From contig CAMDKK010000009.1 in assembly GCA_945901045.1 (NCBI GenBank), positions 19,997 through 83,996 on the forward strand: a DNA stretch of 64,000 nucleotides. Reading direction: 5' to 3'. Numbering within the stretch: the first letter of the stretch is position 1; every line of letters starts with the position of its first letter. The position numbers and the translations under genes were made by a program. Below the pieces are notes generated by a model. That model ran no database searches. It had not been told where the DNA came from and saw only the letters and a program-made list of their open reading frames with translations. This stretch comes from Limnohabitans sp. Rim8 (GTDB taxonomy: Bacteria > Pseudomonadota > Gammaproteobacteria > Burkholderiales > Burkholderiaceae_C). Below, piece by piece: positions 51,335-61,300 of the stretch.

Positions 51335-52398
51335 CATGGCATCACCCGATTTCGCAGCCCCATGCTTTGCCCTGGTTGAGCATTCTGGTGCCTGTTTACA
51401 AGGTCGAGGCTTATTTACAAGATTGTGCCCAATCCATTCTGGCCCAAGCAGACGCTGGTGTTGAAATTATTTTTCTGGATGACGCCTCACCCGATGGCTC
51501 AGCGGCCATACTGAAAGGCTTTCAGCATTCGCATCCCCAACAGGTCAGCCTGCTGCGACACGATTTCAACCAGGGTATCAGTGCGGCGCGCAATGCCTTA
51601 TTGAAGGCTGCGCAAGGAGAACACATCTGGTTCATAGACGCTGACGACATCCTGGAGGCTGGGGCCTTGGCGAAGTTAAAGCACATCATTGACACCCACT
51701 CACCCGATTTGGTCTTGTGCGATTTCAGGCGTCTACAGGACCATGGTGATGGCCGTGCCAGATTTCTCGATGAACACATCGCCACTTTTCAAGGCCCATC
51801 GAACGAACGTCTGAAGGACCCCAACTTGCTGGTTACGGGATTGTTCCAAACAGGCCAATGGCACCCTTGGACCAAAATCGTTCGCCGCAGCGTTTGGCCT
51901 TTGGCGCTGACTTTTCCTGAGGGGCGGATCTTTGAAGACTTGGCTGTCTTTCCCAGATTGGTTTTGCGGGTTCAAAGTTTCTACCATGCGCAACAAGTGT
52001 GGATGGTCTACCGGCAACGACCCGGCAGTGCCTTATCGGGCCTGACCGAGGTCAGCTTGACGGAATGGATGCAAGCTTTAGCGGGCTATGCCAACGAGAT
52101 TGAATTGGCGCCGGTCCAACTGAGTCAAAGCACCCGGTTTGAAATCGCACATTTTGGAGCGCGCACCTTCATTCGCGCCGCAAAAAAGCTGCACTATTTC
52201 AAAACACCTACTGCCGATAAAGCTTTGTCTCATTTTGCTACTTTGTGGCAGAGTGCCTCGCCCCTGTCGTCTTCGGAACTGATCCTGGCATACCTGGCGC
52301 GTGGCCGATTCCTAAGGGCTTTGCAGTTCATGTTTTGGATGCGACTGTCTCAAACTCACCTCAAAACACGACCCCCCGCCGTCCCGCCCCACACATGA
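51331..52398 (+). CDS. Glycosyltransferase family 2 protein
   Basis: With the ATG at 51331 (MTWHHPISQPHALPWLSILV) the protein is 355 residues. A GT-A domain shows ILVPVYKVEAYLQDCAQSIL, IIFLDDASPDGSAAIL and the metal-binding FIDADDILEAGAL. It closes the three-gene glycan cluster. Its last 87 bases overlap the end of the convergent sensor kinase gene, so the C-terminal tail (KTRPPAVPPHT) is unlikely to be functionally constrained. Confidence 0.9.
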   Translation: MTWHHPISQPHALPWLSILVPVYKVEAYLQDCAQSILAQADAGVEIIFLDDASPDGSAAILKGFQHSHPQQVSLLRHDFNQGISAARNALLKAAQGEHIWFIDADDILEAGALAKLKHIIDTHSPDLVLCDFRRLQDHGDGRARFLDEHIATFQGPSNERLKDPNLLVTGLFQTGQWHPWTKIVRRSVWPLALTFPEGRIFEDLAVFPRLVLRVQSFYHAQQVWMVYRQRPGSALSGLTEVSLTEWMQALAGYANEIELAPVQLSQSTRFEIAHFGARTFIRAAKKLHYFKTPTADKALSHFATLWQSASPLSSSELILAYLARGRFLRALQFMFWMRLSQTHLKTRPPAVPPHT

Positions 52399-53607
52399 AA
52401 CCTGACCGCCATGCCGCTGTGCAATCGACTTGACCAGCGCCAGCCCCAAGCCCACCCCGCCGGTGCGTTCGCTGGCGCCTGGCAGTCGGTAAAAGGGCTG
52501 AAAAATGCGTTCGCGTAACTCGGTGGGCACGCCGGGACCGCGGTCACACACACGCAAAGTGGTGACAGCGTCTGCCTGCGACAAAGTCAAAGCAATCTCT
52601 TTCCCCGATTCGCCGCCATAGCGTTTGGCGTTCTCTAACAAGTTCCGCACCATGCGGCGCAGTAATTTAGCAACGCCTGGCACTTCAATGGACTGCACGC
52701 CTTCGGGCAGTTGCAAGCTGGCGCCCACGCGGGCGCACTCCTCTGCGCACAGGCCTATCAAGTCCACCGACTCGATGGGCCCCAGGTCAGACTCTTGGGC
52801 ATCGAGTCGGCTGGCCAGCAAGATCTCGTCAACCAACTGGTCCAACTCGGCAATATTGCGGGTGATTTCGTCTTTGGCAGCGGGCGATGCCTCACCCAAG
52901 AACTCCAGTCCCATGCGAATGCGTGCCAAGGGCGAGCGCAACTCGTGCGAAGCATTGGCCAGCAATGACTTTTGCGAAGCCAGCAAGGCGCGTTGGGAGG
53001 CCAGCAAGTTTTCAATTTGTTGTGCCGCATCATTGAAGCGTTGCGACAAATCGGCCACCTCGTCTTGTCCGCTCACCGGCACGCGCACACTCAAGTCGCC
53101 ATTGCCCCACTTTTGCACCCCTTGCTGCAAGGTTTCAAGCCGCTGCGTGACCCGACGCAAAATCGGATAGACCCCCAGCGCCACCGCCAGCCCCACCAAA
53201 CCCAGCATCCACAAAAATCCATAGGGCGGCCTGGCCCACCAGGGCGGACTTCCATGGTGCGGAGGCGGCCCAGGTGGCCTGCCTTGATGCGTTTTTGATC
53301 CCGTGCCATCAGCCTCGGGCCTGTGCGATCTGCGGTTAGGCACTTGGATTTGCAAGGTCTCACCACTGGGCAAGGTCAATTCAAATTCAAGGCCTCGCCC
53401 GCGTTGAGCCAGGGCTTGGCCTGTCCCGATGGCATCGCCGGCGGCGTTGCGCACAATCACTTCTCGCGCCATGCCTTGCGGCCGATTGTGATCCTCTGCC
53501 ATGCGCCAGATCCACCCCACCAGCAGCATCAAAACGGCCACGCCCAACACCACCGCCAACCAAATGCGCAGGTACAGGCGTTTTGAAAATGCGGTACGCA
53601 GCGACAT
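52312..53607 (-). CDS. Two-component sensor histidine kinase
   Basis: From the ATG at 53607 (MSLRTAFSKRLYLRIWLAVV) it is 431 residues. It has a first membrane helix at 14-34, a short periplasmic domain with a Pro/His-rich stretch, a second helix at about 130-150, a HAMP domain, the phospho-acceptor H221 in NASHELRSPLARI, and an HATPase domain with NLLENAKRYG, DRGPGVP and GVGLGLALVKSIA. The signal is unknown. The organisation resembles RstB/CpxA-type kinases. It lies 4 bp after its response regulator, and its end overlaps the glycosyltransferase gene. Confidence 0.92.
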   Translation of the reverse strand: MSLRTAFSKRLYLRIWLAVVLGVAVLMLLVGWIWRMAEDHNRPQGMAREVIVRNAAGDAIGTGQALAQRGRGLEFELTLPSGETLQIQVPNRRSHRPEADGTGSKTHQGRPPGPPPHHGSPPWWARPPYGFLWMLGLVGLAVALGVYPILRRVTQRLETLQQGVQKWGNGDLSVRVPVSGQDEVADLSQRFNDAAQQIENLLASQRALLASQKSLLANASHELRSPLARIRMGLEFLGEASPAAKDEITRNIAELDQLVDEILLASRLDAQESDLGPIESVDLIGLCAEECARVGASLQLPEGVQSIEVPGVAKLLRRMVRNLLENAKRYGGESGKEIALTLSQADAVTTLRVCDRGPGVPTELRERIFQPFYRLPGASERTGGVGLGLALVKSIAQRHGGQVSCVGRDGGGSCFEVSLRQSHPKHELQSP

Positions 53608-53611
53608 GCGC

Positions 53612-54316
53612 TCAGTCTTGCTGTTTGGAAAACACATAGCCCACGCCACGCACCGTCAAAATGCGTTTGGGGTCTTTGGCGTCGACTTCGATGGCGGCGC
53701 GGATACGGCCCATGTGCACATCAATAGACCGGTCAAAGGCTTCCAGTTCACGGCCGCGCACCGCTTCCATGATTTGATCGCGCGTTAAGACGCGGCCTGC
53801 CCGCTCGGCCAAGGCCACCAGCAAGTCAAATTGATAAGAGGTTAAATCGCAGACTTGGCCGTGCACAGCAACACGCCGTGCATCGCGATCAATCTCCAAG
53901 CCACCCAAAATCATCAGCGACTTGGCATGCGCAAGAACACCCGTCTTGCGACGCAAAATAGCCTTGATGCGCGCTAACAATTCACGCGGCTCAAAGGGCT
54001 TGGGCAAATAATCATCAGCACCCAACTCCAACCCGATGATGCGGTCCATCGGATCGCCTTTGGCCGTCAGCATCAGAATGGGCACTTGACTCACATGGCC
54101 ATGCAACCCCCGAATGCGTTGGCACACCTGCAAGCCATCCATGTCGGGCAGCATGAGATCCAGCACCACCAAGTCGATTTGCCCCTCTTGCACGCGGGAC
54201 AAGCCTGTTTGCCCATCGCCAGCGTGTGTGCATTCGAACCCTTGTGGGCTCAAATAATCCGACACCATCTGGGCCAAGCGCGAATCGTCATCAATCAACA
54301 GCAATTTGCCACTCAT
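53612..54316 (-). CDS. OmpR-family response regulator
   Basis: From the ATG at 54316 (MSGKLLLIDDDSRLAQMV) it is 234 residues. The receiver domain has acidic D10-D11, phospho-acceptor D53 (VLDLMLPDMDG) and K105 region (DDYLPKPFEP). The OmpR-type winged-helix output domain has LTSYQFDLLVALAERAG and the C-terminal RILTVRGVGYVFSKQ. It is cotranscribed with the kinase 4 bp downstream. Targets are unknown. Confidence 0.93.
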   Translation of the reverse strand: MSGKLLLIDDDSRLAQMVSDYLSPQGFECTHAGDGQTGLSRVQEGQIDLVVLDLMLPDMDGLQVCQRIRGLHGHVSQVPILMLTAKGDPMDRIIGLELGADDYLPKPFEPRELLARIKAILRRKTGVLAHAKSLMILGGLEIDRDARRVAVHGQVCDLTSYQFDLLVALAERAGRVLTRDQIMEAVRGRELEAFDRSIDVHMGRIRAAIEVDAKDPKRILTVRGVGYVFSKQQD

Positions 54317-54423
54317 GCGTGTGTCCTTTGGCTTGTCCACTCTGGGGGATTTGATCATGCACGGACCCAGGGCGCCAACCTATGCGGCAGACATAAAGCG
54401 CCCGTAAAGTTAGGTAAACCTGT

Positions 54424-55827
54424 TCAATCTGCTTGTGTCGATGCGGGCGCATTCAGGGGCTGAATCCCTTTTTCAGCCCCCTTGCGCGCGACCCTTCCAA
54501 CCAGTGCAACCAGCAGCAACACCGGTACCCCCAACCAGGCGGTCGCCGTGAAAAAATCAGCGTAGCCGTGGGCATTGACATAGTCCCCCGAAAATCCGGC
54601 GATGAACTTAGGCAGTAACAGCATCATGGAGCTGAGCAAGGCGTATTGCGTGGCCGAATACGTCACATTGGTGAGTGACGACAAATACGCAATGAAGGCC
54701 GCAGATGCAATGCCACTGGCCAAATTGTCGGCAGACACGACCAAAACCAGGGCGGTGACGTCATGGCCCACGCCACTCAACCAAGCAAACAGCACATTGC
54801 TGGCGGCGCTGAGCACAGCACCCAGCATCAAAATACGCATCACACCAAATCGCATGGACAACACGCCGCCCACAAATGCGCCTGCCAGCGTCATGATCAC
54901 GCCATAAACCTTGGTGACGGTGGCCACCTCTTCTTTGGTAAAGCCCATGTCTACGTAAAACGGATTGGCCATGATGCCCATGACCACGTCGCTGATGCGG
55001 TAAGTTGCGATCATCAACAACATCAGCACCGCATGCCAGCCATACCGGCGCACAAAGTCGACAAAGGGTTCAATCAATGCACCGCGCAACCACTCTCGCA
55101 CATTGCGGGCGGGCGGCAGGGGCGCATGCACAGGCTCTGGCGACAACAAAACCGTCAGCATGCCGGTCAACATGCTCAAAGCCATGACCATGTAAGCGGC
55201 CTTCCAAGCGGCGTGCTGGTACCCAGCAACTTGCGGGCCTTGCACCCAGGCGGCCACCCACAGCACACCTGCACCCGCCCAGATCATGGCCAGACGGTAA
55301 CCCGTTTGGTAACTGGCCGCCAAAGCCGCTTGCTGGTCTGCGTGGGCTGACTCGATGCGAAAAGCATCCAGCGCAATGTCTTGCGTGGCGGACGCCACCG
55401 CCACCGCCAATGCGAACCACACAATGGGCCCCAGCGTTTGACTCGGATCGCACCAGGCCATGCCCATCAATCCGCCCATGATCACGCCTTGCGACAGCAG
55501 CAACCAACTGCGTCTTCGACCCAAACTGGCCGTCAGCCAAGGCAAGGGCATGCGGTCCACCAGCGGCGCCCAAACCCATTTGAAGCCATAGGCCAAGCCC
55601 ACCCAGCTCAAGTAGCCAATCGTGCTGCGGTCAATCCCCGCTTCGCGCAAGCGAAAGCTCAAGGTGCCCAGCACCAAGAGCAAGGGCAAGCCTGCAGAAA
55701 AGCCCAAGGACAGCATGCGCAAACTGTTCGGTTGCAAATACACACGCCAAGCAGCCCACCAACCGGGCGTTGGCTCGGGTTGTTGAACAGTCGTTGAAAC
55801 AGGATTCGAAGAAGAAGGCGCAGACAT
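54424..55827 (-). CDS. ampG: AmpG-type muropeptide permease (MFS)
   Basis: With the ATG at 55827 the protein is 467 residues and has about 12-14 membrane helices. N-terminal GFSAGLPLLLVLGTLSFRLR and GLAYGFKWVWAPLVDRMPLP are AmpG signatures, as is ATQDIALDAFRIE. AmpG imports anhydromuropeptides for cell-wall recycling and influences beta-lactamase induction. It is divergent from an M48 peptidase gene. Confidence 0.9.
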   Translation of the reverse strand: MSAPSSSNPVSTTVQQPEPTPGWWAAWRVYLQPNSLRMLSLGFSAGLPLLLVLGTLSFRLREAGIDRSTIGYLSWVGLAYGFKWVWAPLVDRMPLPWLTASLGRRRSWLLLSQGVIMGGLMGMAWCDPSQTLGPIVWFALAVAVASATQDIALDAFRIESAHADQQAALAASYQTGYRLAMIWAGAGVLWVAAWVQGPQVAGYQHAAWKAAYMVMALSMLTGMLTVLLSPEPVHAPLPPARNVREWLRGALIEPFVDFVRRYGWHAVLMLLMIATYRISDVVMGIMANPFYVDMGFTKEEVATVTKVYGVIMTLAGAFVGGVLSMRFGVMRILMLGAVLSAASNVLFAWLSGVGHDVTALVLVVSADNLASGIASAAFIAYLSSLTNVTYSATQYALLSSMMLLLPKFIAGFSGDYVNAHGYADFFTATAWLGVPVLLLVALVGRVARKGAEKGIQPLNAPASTQAD

Positions 55828-55941
55828 GACGCCATTATCAAGGCGAGTACCTTTGGCCAGCCGCATGCTTTAGAGAAGGATGGAACGAGCCTCTATTTGA
55901 TACACAAAAAAATACAACTTTGCGGCTATTATTAGCACACC

Positions 55942-56808
55942 ATGTGTTTTCTTTGCGACCTCAAATCCTCCTCCAACACGGCGCAGTCCGACGCGGACAA
56001 TGGCACCCGCTGGCACCCGCGTCGCGCCTTCTTGATGGCCGCGGGCATTGCTGTGACCGGCCCGGCGCTGGCGCAAGTGGACGTTGGCGGCCCCTCCAGC
56101 GTAAGGACCTTGGTCTCTGCGGAAGATCTTGAATCGTCTGCCAAACAACAATACAGCCAGGTGCTGGCCGACGCGAAATCCAAAAATGCGCTGGCCCCCA
56201 ACGACCATCCGCAACTGCAGCGTCTGCACAGCATTGCCCGCCGCTTGATTCCATTCGCACCGAAATGGAATCCGCGCGTGTCCAACTGGCGCTGGGAAGT
56301 GAACCTGATCGGCAGCAAACAAATCAACGCCTGGTGCATGCCCGGCGGCAAGATCGCGTTTTACACCGGCATCTTGGACCAACTCAAACTCAACGACGAC
56401 GAAGTCGCCATGATCATGGGCCACGAGATGGCGCATGCTCTGCGCGAGCATGCGCGTGAGCGGATGGCCAAATCCAAGGTGACCGGCATCGGCCTCTCGG
56501 TCGCGTCAGCCTTACTCGGCCTGGGGCAATTGGGCGATGTGGCTGCCAACTTGGGCACGCAATTGCTGTCGCTCAAATACAGTCGCGACGACGAGACCGA
56601 AGCCGATTTAGTGGGTCTTGAAATCGCAGCACGCGGCGGTTTTTTACCCGAAGCGAGTGTCAATTTGTGGCGAAAAATGTTGGGGGCCAATGGCAATGGG
56701 GGCCCGTCATTCCTGTCAACGCACCCCAGTGGCGGCAACCGCATTCAAGAGCTTGAAGCCAACCTGCCCAAAGTCCAGCACCTGTACCAAGAAGCCAAAC
56801 GCGGCTGA
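55942..56808 (+). CDS. M48-family zinc metallopeptidase
   Basis: The 288-residue protein has the zinc motif HEMAH (161-165, in MIMGHEMAHALREH) and the third ligand E220 in DDETEADLVGLEIAARGGF. The N-terminus HPRRAFLMAAGIAVTGPALA looks like a twin-arginine or Sec signal, so it should be periplasmic, like BepA/LoiP/YcaL outer-membrane quality-control proteases. It also ends with the family pattern FLSTHPSGGNRIQEL. It is divergent from ampG and convergent with the MBL hydrolase. Confidence 0.9.
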   Translation: MCFLCDLKSSSNTAQSDADNGTRWHPRRAFLMAAGIAVTGPALAQVDVGGPSSVRTLVSAEDLESSAKQQYSQVLADAKSKNALAPNDHPQLQRLHSIARRLIPFAPKWNPRVSNWRWEVNLIGSKQINAWCMPGGKIAFYTGILDQLKLNDDEVAMIMGHEMAHALREHARERMAKSKVTGIGLSVASALLGLGQLGDVAANLGTQLLSLKYSRDDETEADLVGLEIAARGGFLPEASVNLWRKMLGANGNGGPSFLSTHPSGGNRIQELEANLPKVQHLYQEAKRG

Positions 56809-56829
56809 ACGCCTAAGCCAAAGGCCACT

Positions 56830-57468
56830 TCAGGTCCCCCCCACATACGGGTTGGACTGCCGCTCCCGGCCAAAAGTGCTCTCGGGCCCGTGGCCCGGAA
56901 TGAACACGGTGTCGTTGCCCATCGGCCACAAGCGTTGGGTGATGCTGTCAATCAAATCCTGGTGATTGCCTTGCGGAAAATCGGTGCGGCCAATGCTGCC
57001 AGCAAACAGCACATCACCCACAAATGCGCGCTTGATTTCAGGCGAATAAAACACCACATGCCCTGGCGTGTGACCCGGGCAGTGGCGCACCTGCAAGGTG
57101 TGCGCGCCCAGCGTCACCGTGTCGCCATCCGCCAGCCAACGGGTCGGCTTGAAAGCCTGCGCTGGCGGAAAACCGTACATGGCCGCGGCTTGGGGTAGAC
57201 CATCGATCCAAAACTGATCGGCAGGATGGGGGCCCACGATGGGCAACTGCAACCGCTCGGCCAGTTCCGCCGTGGCCGCGGCGTGATCCACATGCGCGTG
57301 GGTGATCCAAATTTGCTCTAGCTTCAAGCCCAGCTTTTGCACGGCGCCGAGCAAGAGATCGAGATCACCACCGGGGTCGATCACCGTCGCTTGTTTTGTG
57401 ACGTCATCCCACACCAAGGAGGAATTTTGTTGGAACGGGGTCACGGGAATGGTTTGGTACTGAAGCAT
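56830..57468 (-). CDS. MBL-fold metallo-hydrolase (glyoxalase II-like)
   Basis: From the ATG at 57468 (MLQYQTIPVTPFQQN) it is 212 residues. The metal ligands H57-x-H59-x-D61-H62 appear in THAHVDHA, followed by H in CPGHTPGHVVFY and the Asp in FVGDVLFAGSIGRTDFP, with a final PGHGPESTFGRE. This is the small hydroxyacylglutathione hydrolase-like group (YcbL type). Thioester hydrolysis is likely. Confidence 0.92.
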   Translation of the reverse strand: MLQYQTIPVTPFQQNSSLVWDDVTKQATVIDPGGDLDLLLGAVQKLGLKLEQIWITHAHVDHAAATAELAERLQLPIVGPHPADQFWIDGLPQAAAMYGFPPAQAFKPTRWLADGDTVTLGAHTLQVRHCPGHTPGHVVFYSPEIKRAFVGDVLFAGSIGRTDFPQGNHQDLIDSITQRLWPMGNDTVFIPGHGPESTFGRERQSNPYVGGT

Positions 57469-58308
57469 GAGGAGTCTGAAGGGGCTTGTTAACAATGTTT
57501 AGAACTTGAGGGCCTGGTTTAAAACTCCCCCAGAACAAACGCCAAACCACACATTATCAATGTGTTGAACCCGCTTGATTTGTGAGCACCACGTCGAGCC
57601 CCTACCAACATGGGCCATCCATGCGATGAAGATGACAGAAACGTGAAGCTCTTTTTGAGCTTTCACGTTCTGATTGAGATGCCCACTTTGCCACCCCAAA
57701 GTCTTCAAAAGCACCGCAGACGAAAAAAAATTCAAAAATTGATGGGCACGCACTGCTATCGATCGCCCAGGGCTTACCCGCTGATTCAAGGGAATATGGA
57801 CACAGCCTCTCGCGTTATCGCTCATTTACAGCATTTATTTTCTGAATCGAAAGCGTAATCACACGGTAATTTTTATTCTCTAAAGCAATTAGGGGCTGAC
57901 AAGGACGTTCTTTTTTCTGTCACCTTCCAACTCTGATATTAAAAAAATAGTTTTAAAGAATAAATATTATTTATTAAACAATAAATTATTAGCAATTGGA
58001 TTTTACGGTCTGTGCGGATAGAGGCAACACCCAAGGCGATCAGGCTGAAGTTCGCAAAAGAACCGTCACCAGAGTGCTGATTTTCTCTAGTCCACCTTCA
58101 AACCCGCAGCAGTCGGGGAGTTAATTCAGCGAGTTGATGCAAAGCCCGATTTTCTTGAAATATCACGAAATATTTTCTCGTACCTGTGTCCTAAAGTGAC
58201 TCATTAATGATCTGTGCGCTCAGTCACGGTTTGAACAATTGTCTCAGGCGATTGGCCGTAATTGAATAAGCGACAGATTTCACTGCGAACTGTTACGGGT
58301 TACGGACT
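57469..58308. other. 840-bp AT-rich non-coding region before the adhesin gene
   Basis: No convincing gene: frames at 57610-57858 (+) and 57499-57825 (-) overlap each other and show no recognisable domain. The stretch 57880-58010 is clearly more AT-rich than the rest of the window. It contains a perfect 17-bp palindrome AATAAATA-T-TATTTATT (57959-57975) and, upstream, the hairpin at 57637. It probably holds the adhesin promoter and silencer/activator sites. Confidence 0.6.
57637..57672. other. Strong hairpin in the adhesin upstream region
   Basis: AGAAACGTGAAGCTC and GAGCTTTCACGTTCT form a 15-base stem with one bulge on each side around a TTTTT loop. No T-tract follows on either side, so it is not a typical terminator. 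It may be a regulatory RNA structure or the end of a lost mobile element. Confidence 0.5.
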
Positions 58309-61300
58309 ATGAAAAAAAACACTCAGTATGAAATTGTCTTTCACAATGGACAGTCCGCGCAAACCCTGATACCCGGAAAGCCAAACACATTCAAAGCCAA
58401 GGCCGGGGAACATTACCGCATCCTAAAGCGTCAGGGTAATAAGGACCAGTTGCTCGACAACGTAATCGCCAAGCGCATCGGCGACAACCTGCTGCTCACC
58501 TACCAAGACGGAACCCAGGTTACGCTGGAGAACTACTACATTGAGTCCAAGGCCCTGGTGCCCTGTGATGTCACTTTGCCCGGGTCAGACGGAGTGCTTT
58601 ACCGGCTTGGAGCCCACAACGCAGCAGGGGCGATGTTAGATGATGCCAGTTACCTCGTCTACGCTCATGGAGAACCCCATGTGCTGATGAGCATGGCACA
58701 GGGCAACGCCGCCTTGGTTTCGGAGCTCGCCGGTCTTCGTGGTGTCTTTATCACTTACCCATCCCCCGACTCTCTCTCCTTGAGCGGCTATGGGCTGACA
58801 GCGGCGACCATCCTCCCTCTTTTTTCCGCCGCTTTGCTTACGTCGAAGGCTCCGTCCAACGATACGGTTGCTCTTGCAGACGCACCGACCCTGCCAACCA
58901 GTCCTTGGACTGCCAGTGACGATGTGGGATCGGTCCCTGTAGAAATTGCAAATAAAGCTGTCACCAACGACGCTAGGCCGACCTTTGCAGGCCGAGGGGC
59001 CGAGCCCGGTGCCACCGTGTCGGTGATTGAGGGTGGCGTGGTATTGGGCACTGCGCTGGTTGCCGCTGACGGCAGCTGGCGCTTTACGCCAACGTCCGAC
59101 TTGGCCGAGGGTGTGCACAGCATGAGCTACACACTCACCAATGCGGCCGGGAAAAAGAGTGTGGCTAGCGCCGCCATCGAATTTACCGTTGACACCATCG
59201 CGCCAAACGTATTGGCCATCGTGCTCGACCAATCTGACGACGGCAACCCCAGCAATGGTGTTGATTTGCGGATCACGATAGCGCCTGGCGCCAAGGCCGT
59301 AGACAGCATCACCACCAAGGTCTTGCGCGACAGCGTCTTGGTGGAGACCATAGTGTCCACCCTGACGCAGGCCAACATCGACGCCGGACACCTGGCTGTC
59401 CACGTGGATGCCGCCTCGGTCACGACTGACGGGCGATACAGCGTGACGACCCAGCTCACAGACCCTGCAGGCAACCAAGGCCTCGGCGTCACCAACACGA
59501 CGGCCTTCACGGTATTCACCGGTCTGGTTCACGACGATTACCTGGCCAACGCCTTTGTCTTTGTTGACAGCAACCGCAATAACCGATGGGACGCCGGTGA
59601 GGCCACGACTCAGACCAATGCAAGCGGGTTTTTCAAGTTCGCGTTCGACCCCCAGGGCGCGCCGGTGCTGGCCATGGGCGGCGTCGATACAGCCTCTGGC
59701 TCGGCCAACAGCGGCGTCGTCTACAGGGCTTACCCAGGTTCGCTCGATGCATCGGACGCAGGGATAAATATCGTCCTGTCGCCACTGTCATCGCTGATTG
59801 CCGCGGTTGCAGACCAAGCAGCAGACAGCGGCCAAGGCATTGATAGCGTGGCTCTGCTGGCCGCGGCCACGGTCGTCAACACGGTGCTCAAACTCGGCAG
59901 CAGCGACCCGGCAAGTCTGCTCAATTTCGATCCGGTCGCAGCATCTTCAGCTGCTGATGCCAGCGCTGCCGCCCTGGGTTTGCTGTCGGCTAACCGCCAG
60001 CTAGGTCTGTTGTTTTCAGCCACTGCCGCGATGATAGATGGCGCCATGACCGCCGATGCGCCCACAGGAACCGGCAGCCAGCTAGGCATAGGGGCTCTGG
60101 CCGATCTGGTACTCACACGCAGCCAGGCAGAGACCACCGTCAGCCTGAGAAATACCGCTGATATCGAGGCCACCGTGCAGCGCTCCATGGATGCGTCCAA
60201 TATCGGCGGCTTCACCCAAGACTTGCGGGCCAGCACACCGGCCGACCTGACCCTTCTCAGCAGCGTCATCGGCGGTTTTAACGCCAGCATCGACACCACC
60301 ACCACTGGCACAGCCGGTGCCCAGTCCGTGAATGCGGTGGCCACACTGCGTGCAGCCAGCGATCAGTTGCTGCCCATGCTCAAGCAAAGCGGCAGCGAAG
60401 CGGCCACCGACCGAGGCGGCGATATCTCGCTGTCGGCCTCGCTCGCCGCACTCAACAACGGGGTCTCCGCTGAGGTCGACATCGCAGCCTATGTTCAGGC
60501 GCAGACCGACTCAGTCAGCCAGATCAAAGACGTCTTCGAGACCAACTCGGCAGTTGGCAAAGTGGGGCGACTGGTCCGTCTGGACATCCAATTGCCCTCC
60601 TTGGGCCTGGGTGATGCGGTCGACAGTCTGACGCTTTCGGGCCTGCCCGCTGGCGTTGAGTTGCTTCGTGTCGACCCGCTGACGGGCCTGGCGACCGCCC
60701 TGTCTAGTTCAACGGACGGCGCCTTCCAGATCGCGCCTCAAGATGTGGGCTACCTGGTGATCAGGTCTGCAGAAGTGGTCAGGGGCTCGCTGACGCTGGC
60801 TGCAACCAACCAAGTCGGCACGACCATCACCAACTACAGCGGCACGCTCGCCATCGACATTGGCGCCTTGCCCGCGATCGCTCGGGTCACGCTCGGTGCG
60901 GTGAGCGACGATGTTGGCGTTGTCACCGGTGAGCTGACCAACGGAGCGCGCACCGACGATGCGCGCCCAATGCTCAGCGGAGCACTCAGCCGAGAACTCC
61001 AAGCGGGCGAGGTAGTCAAGGTCTATGACGGCACCAATTACATTGGCAATGCCAGCATCACTGGCCTGGGCTGGACCTTGACGCTGGACGTGACCCAAAC
61101 CCTGACCGAAGGCATGCATGAGCTGACGGCCCGCGTAGAGTCGGGCGGGCAAGTCCAGTCGGCATCCAGACTGTTCAAGCTGACCGTCGACACGCAGGCG
61201 CCGCCAGCACCAACCCTGCATCCCAGCGACGGCAGCAAGGTTTCGGGTACGAGCGAGCCGGGTGCGTGGGTCAGCGTCAGCAGTGGCGGCGCATTGATTG

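Noticed and set aside
57499-57858. Two overlapping frames on opposite strands upstream of the adhesin (108 and 82 codons)
   Set aside because: Neither matches a recognisable domain. Both cover the hairpin. Probably chance frames or decayed sequence.
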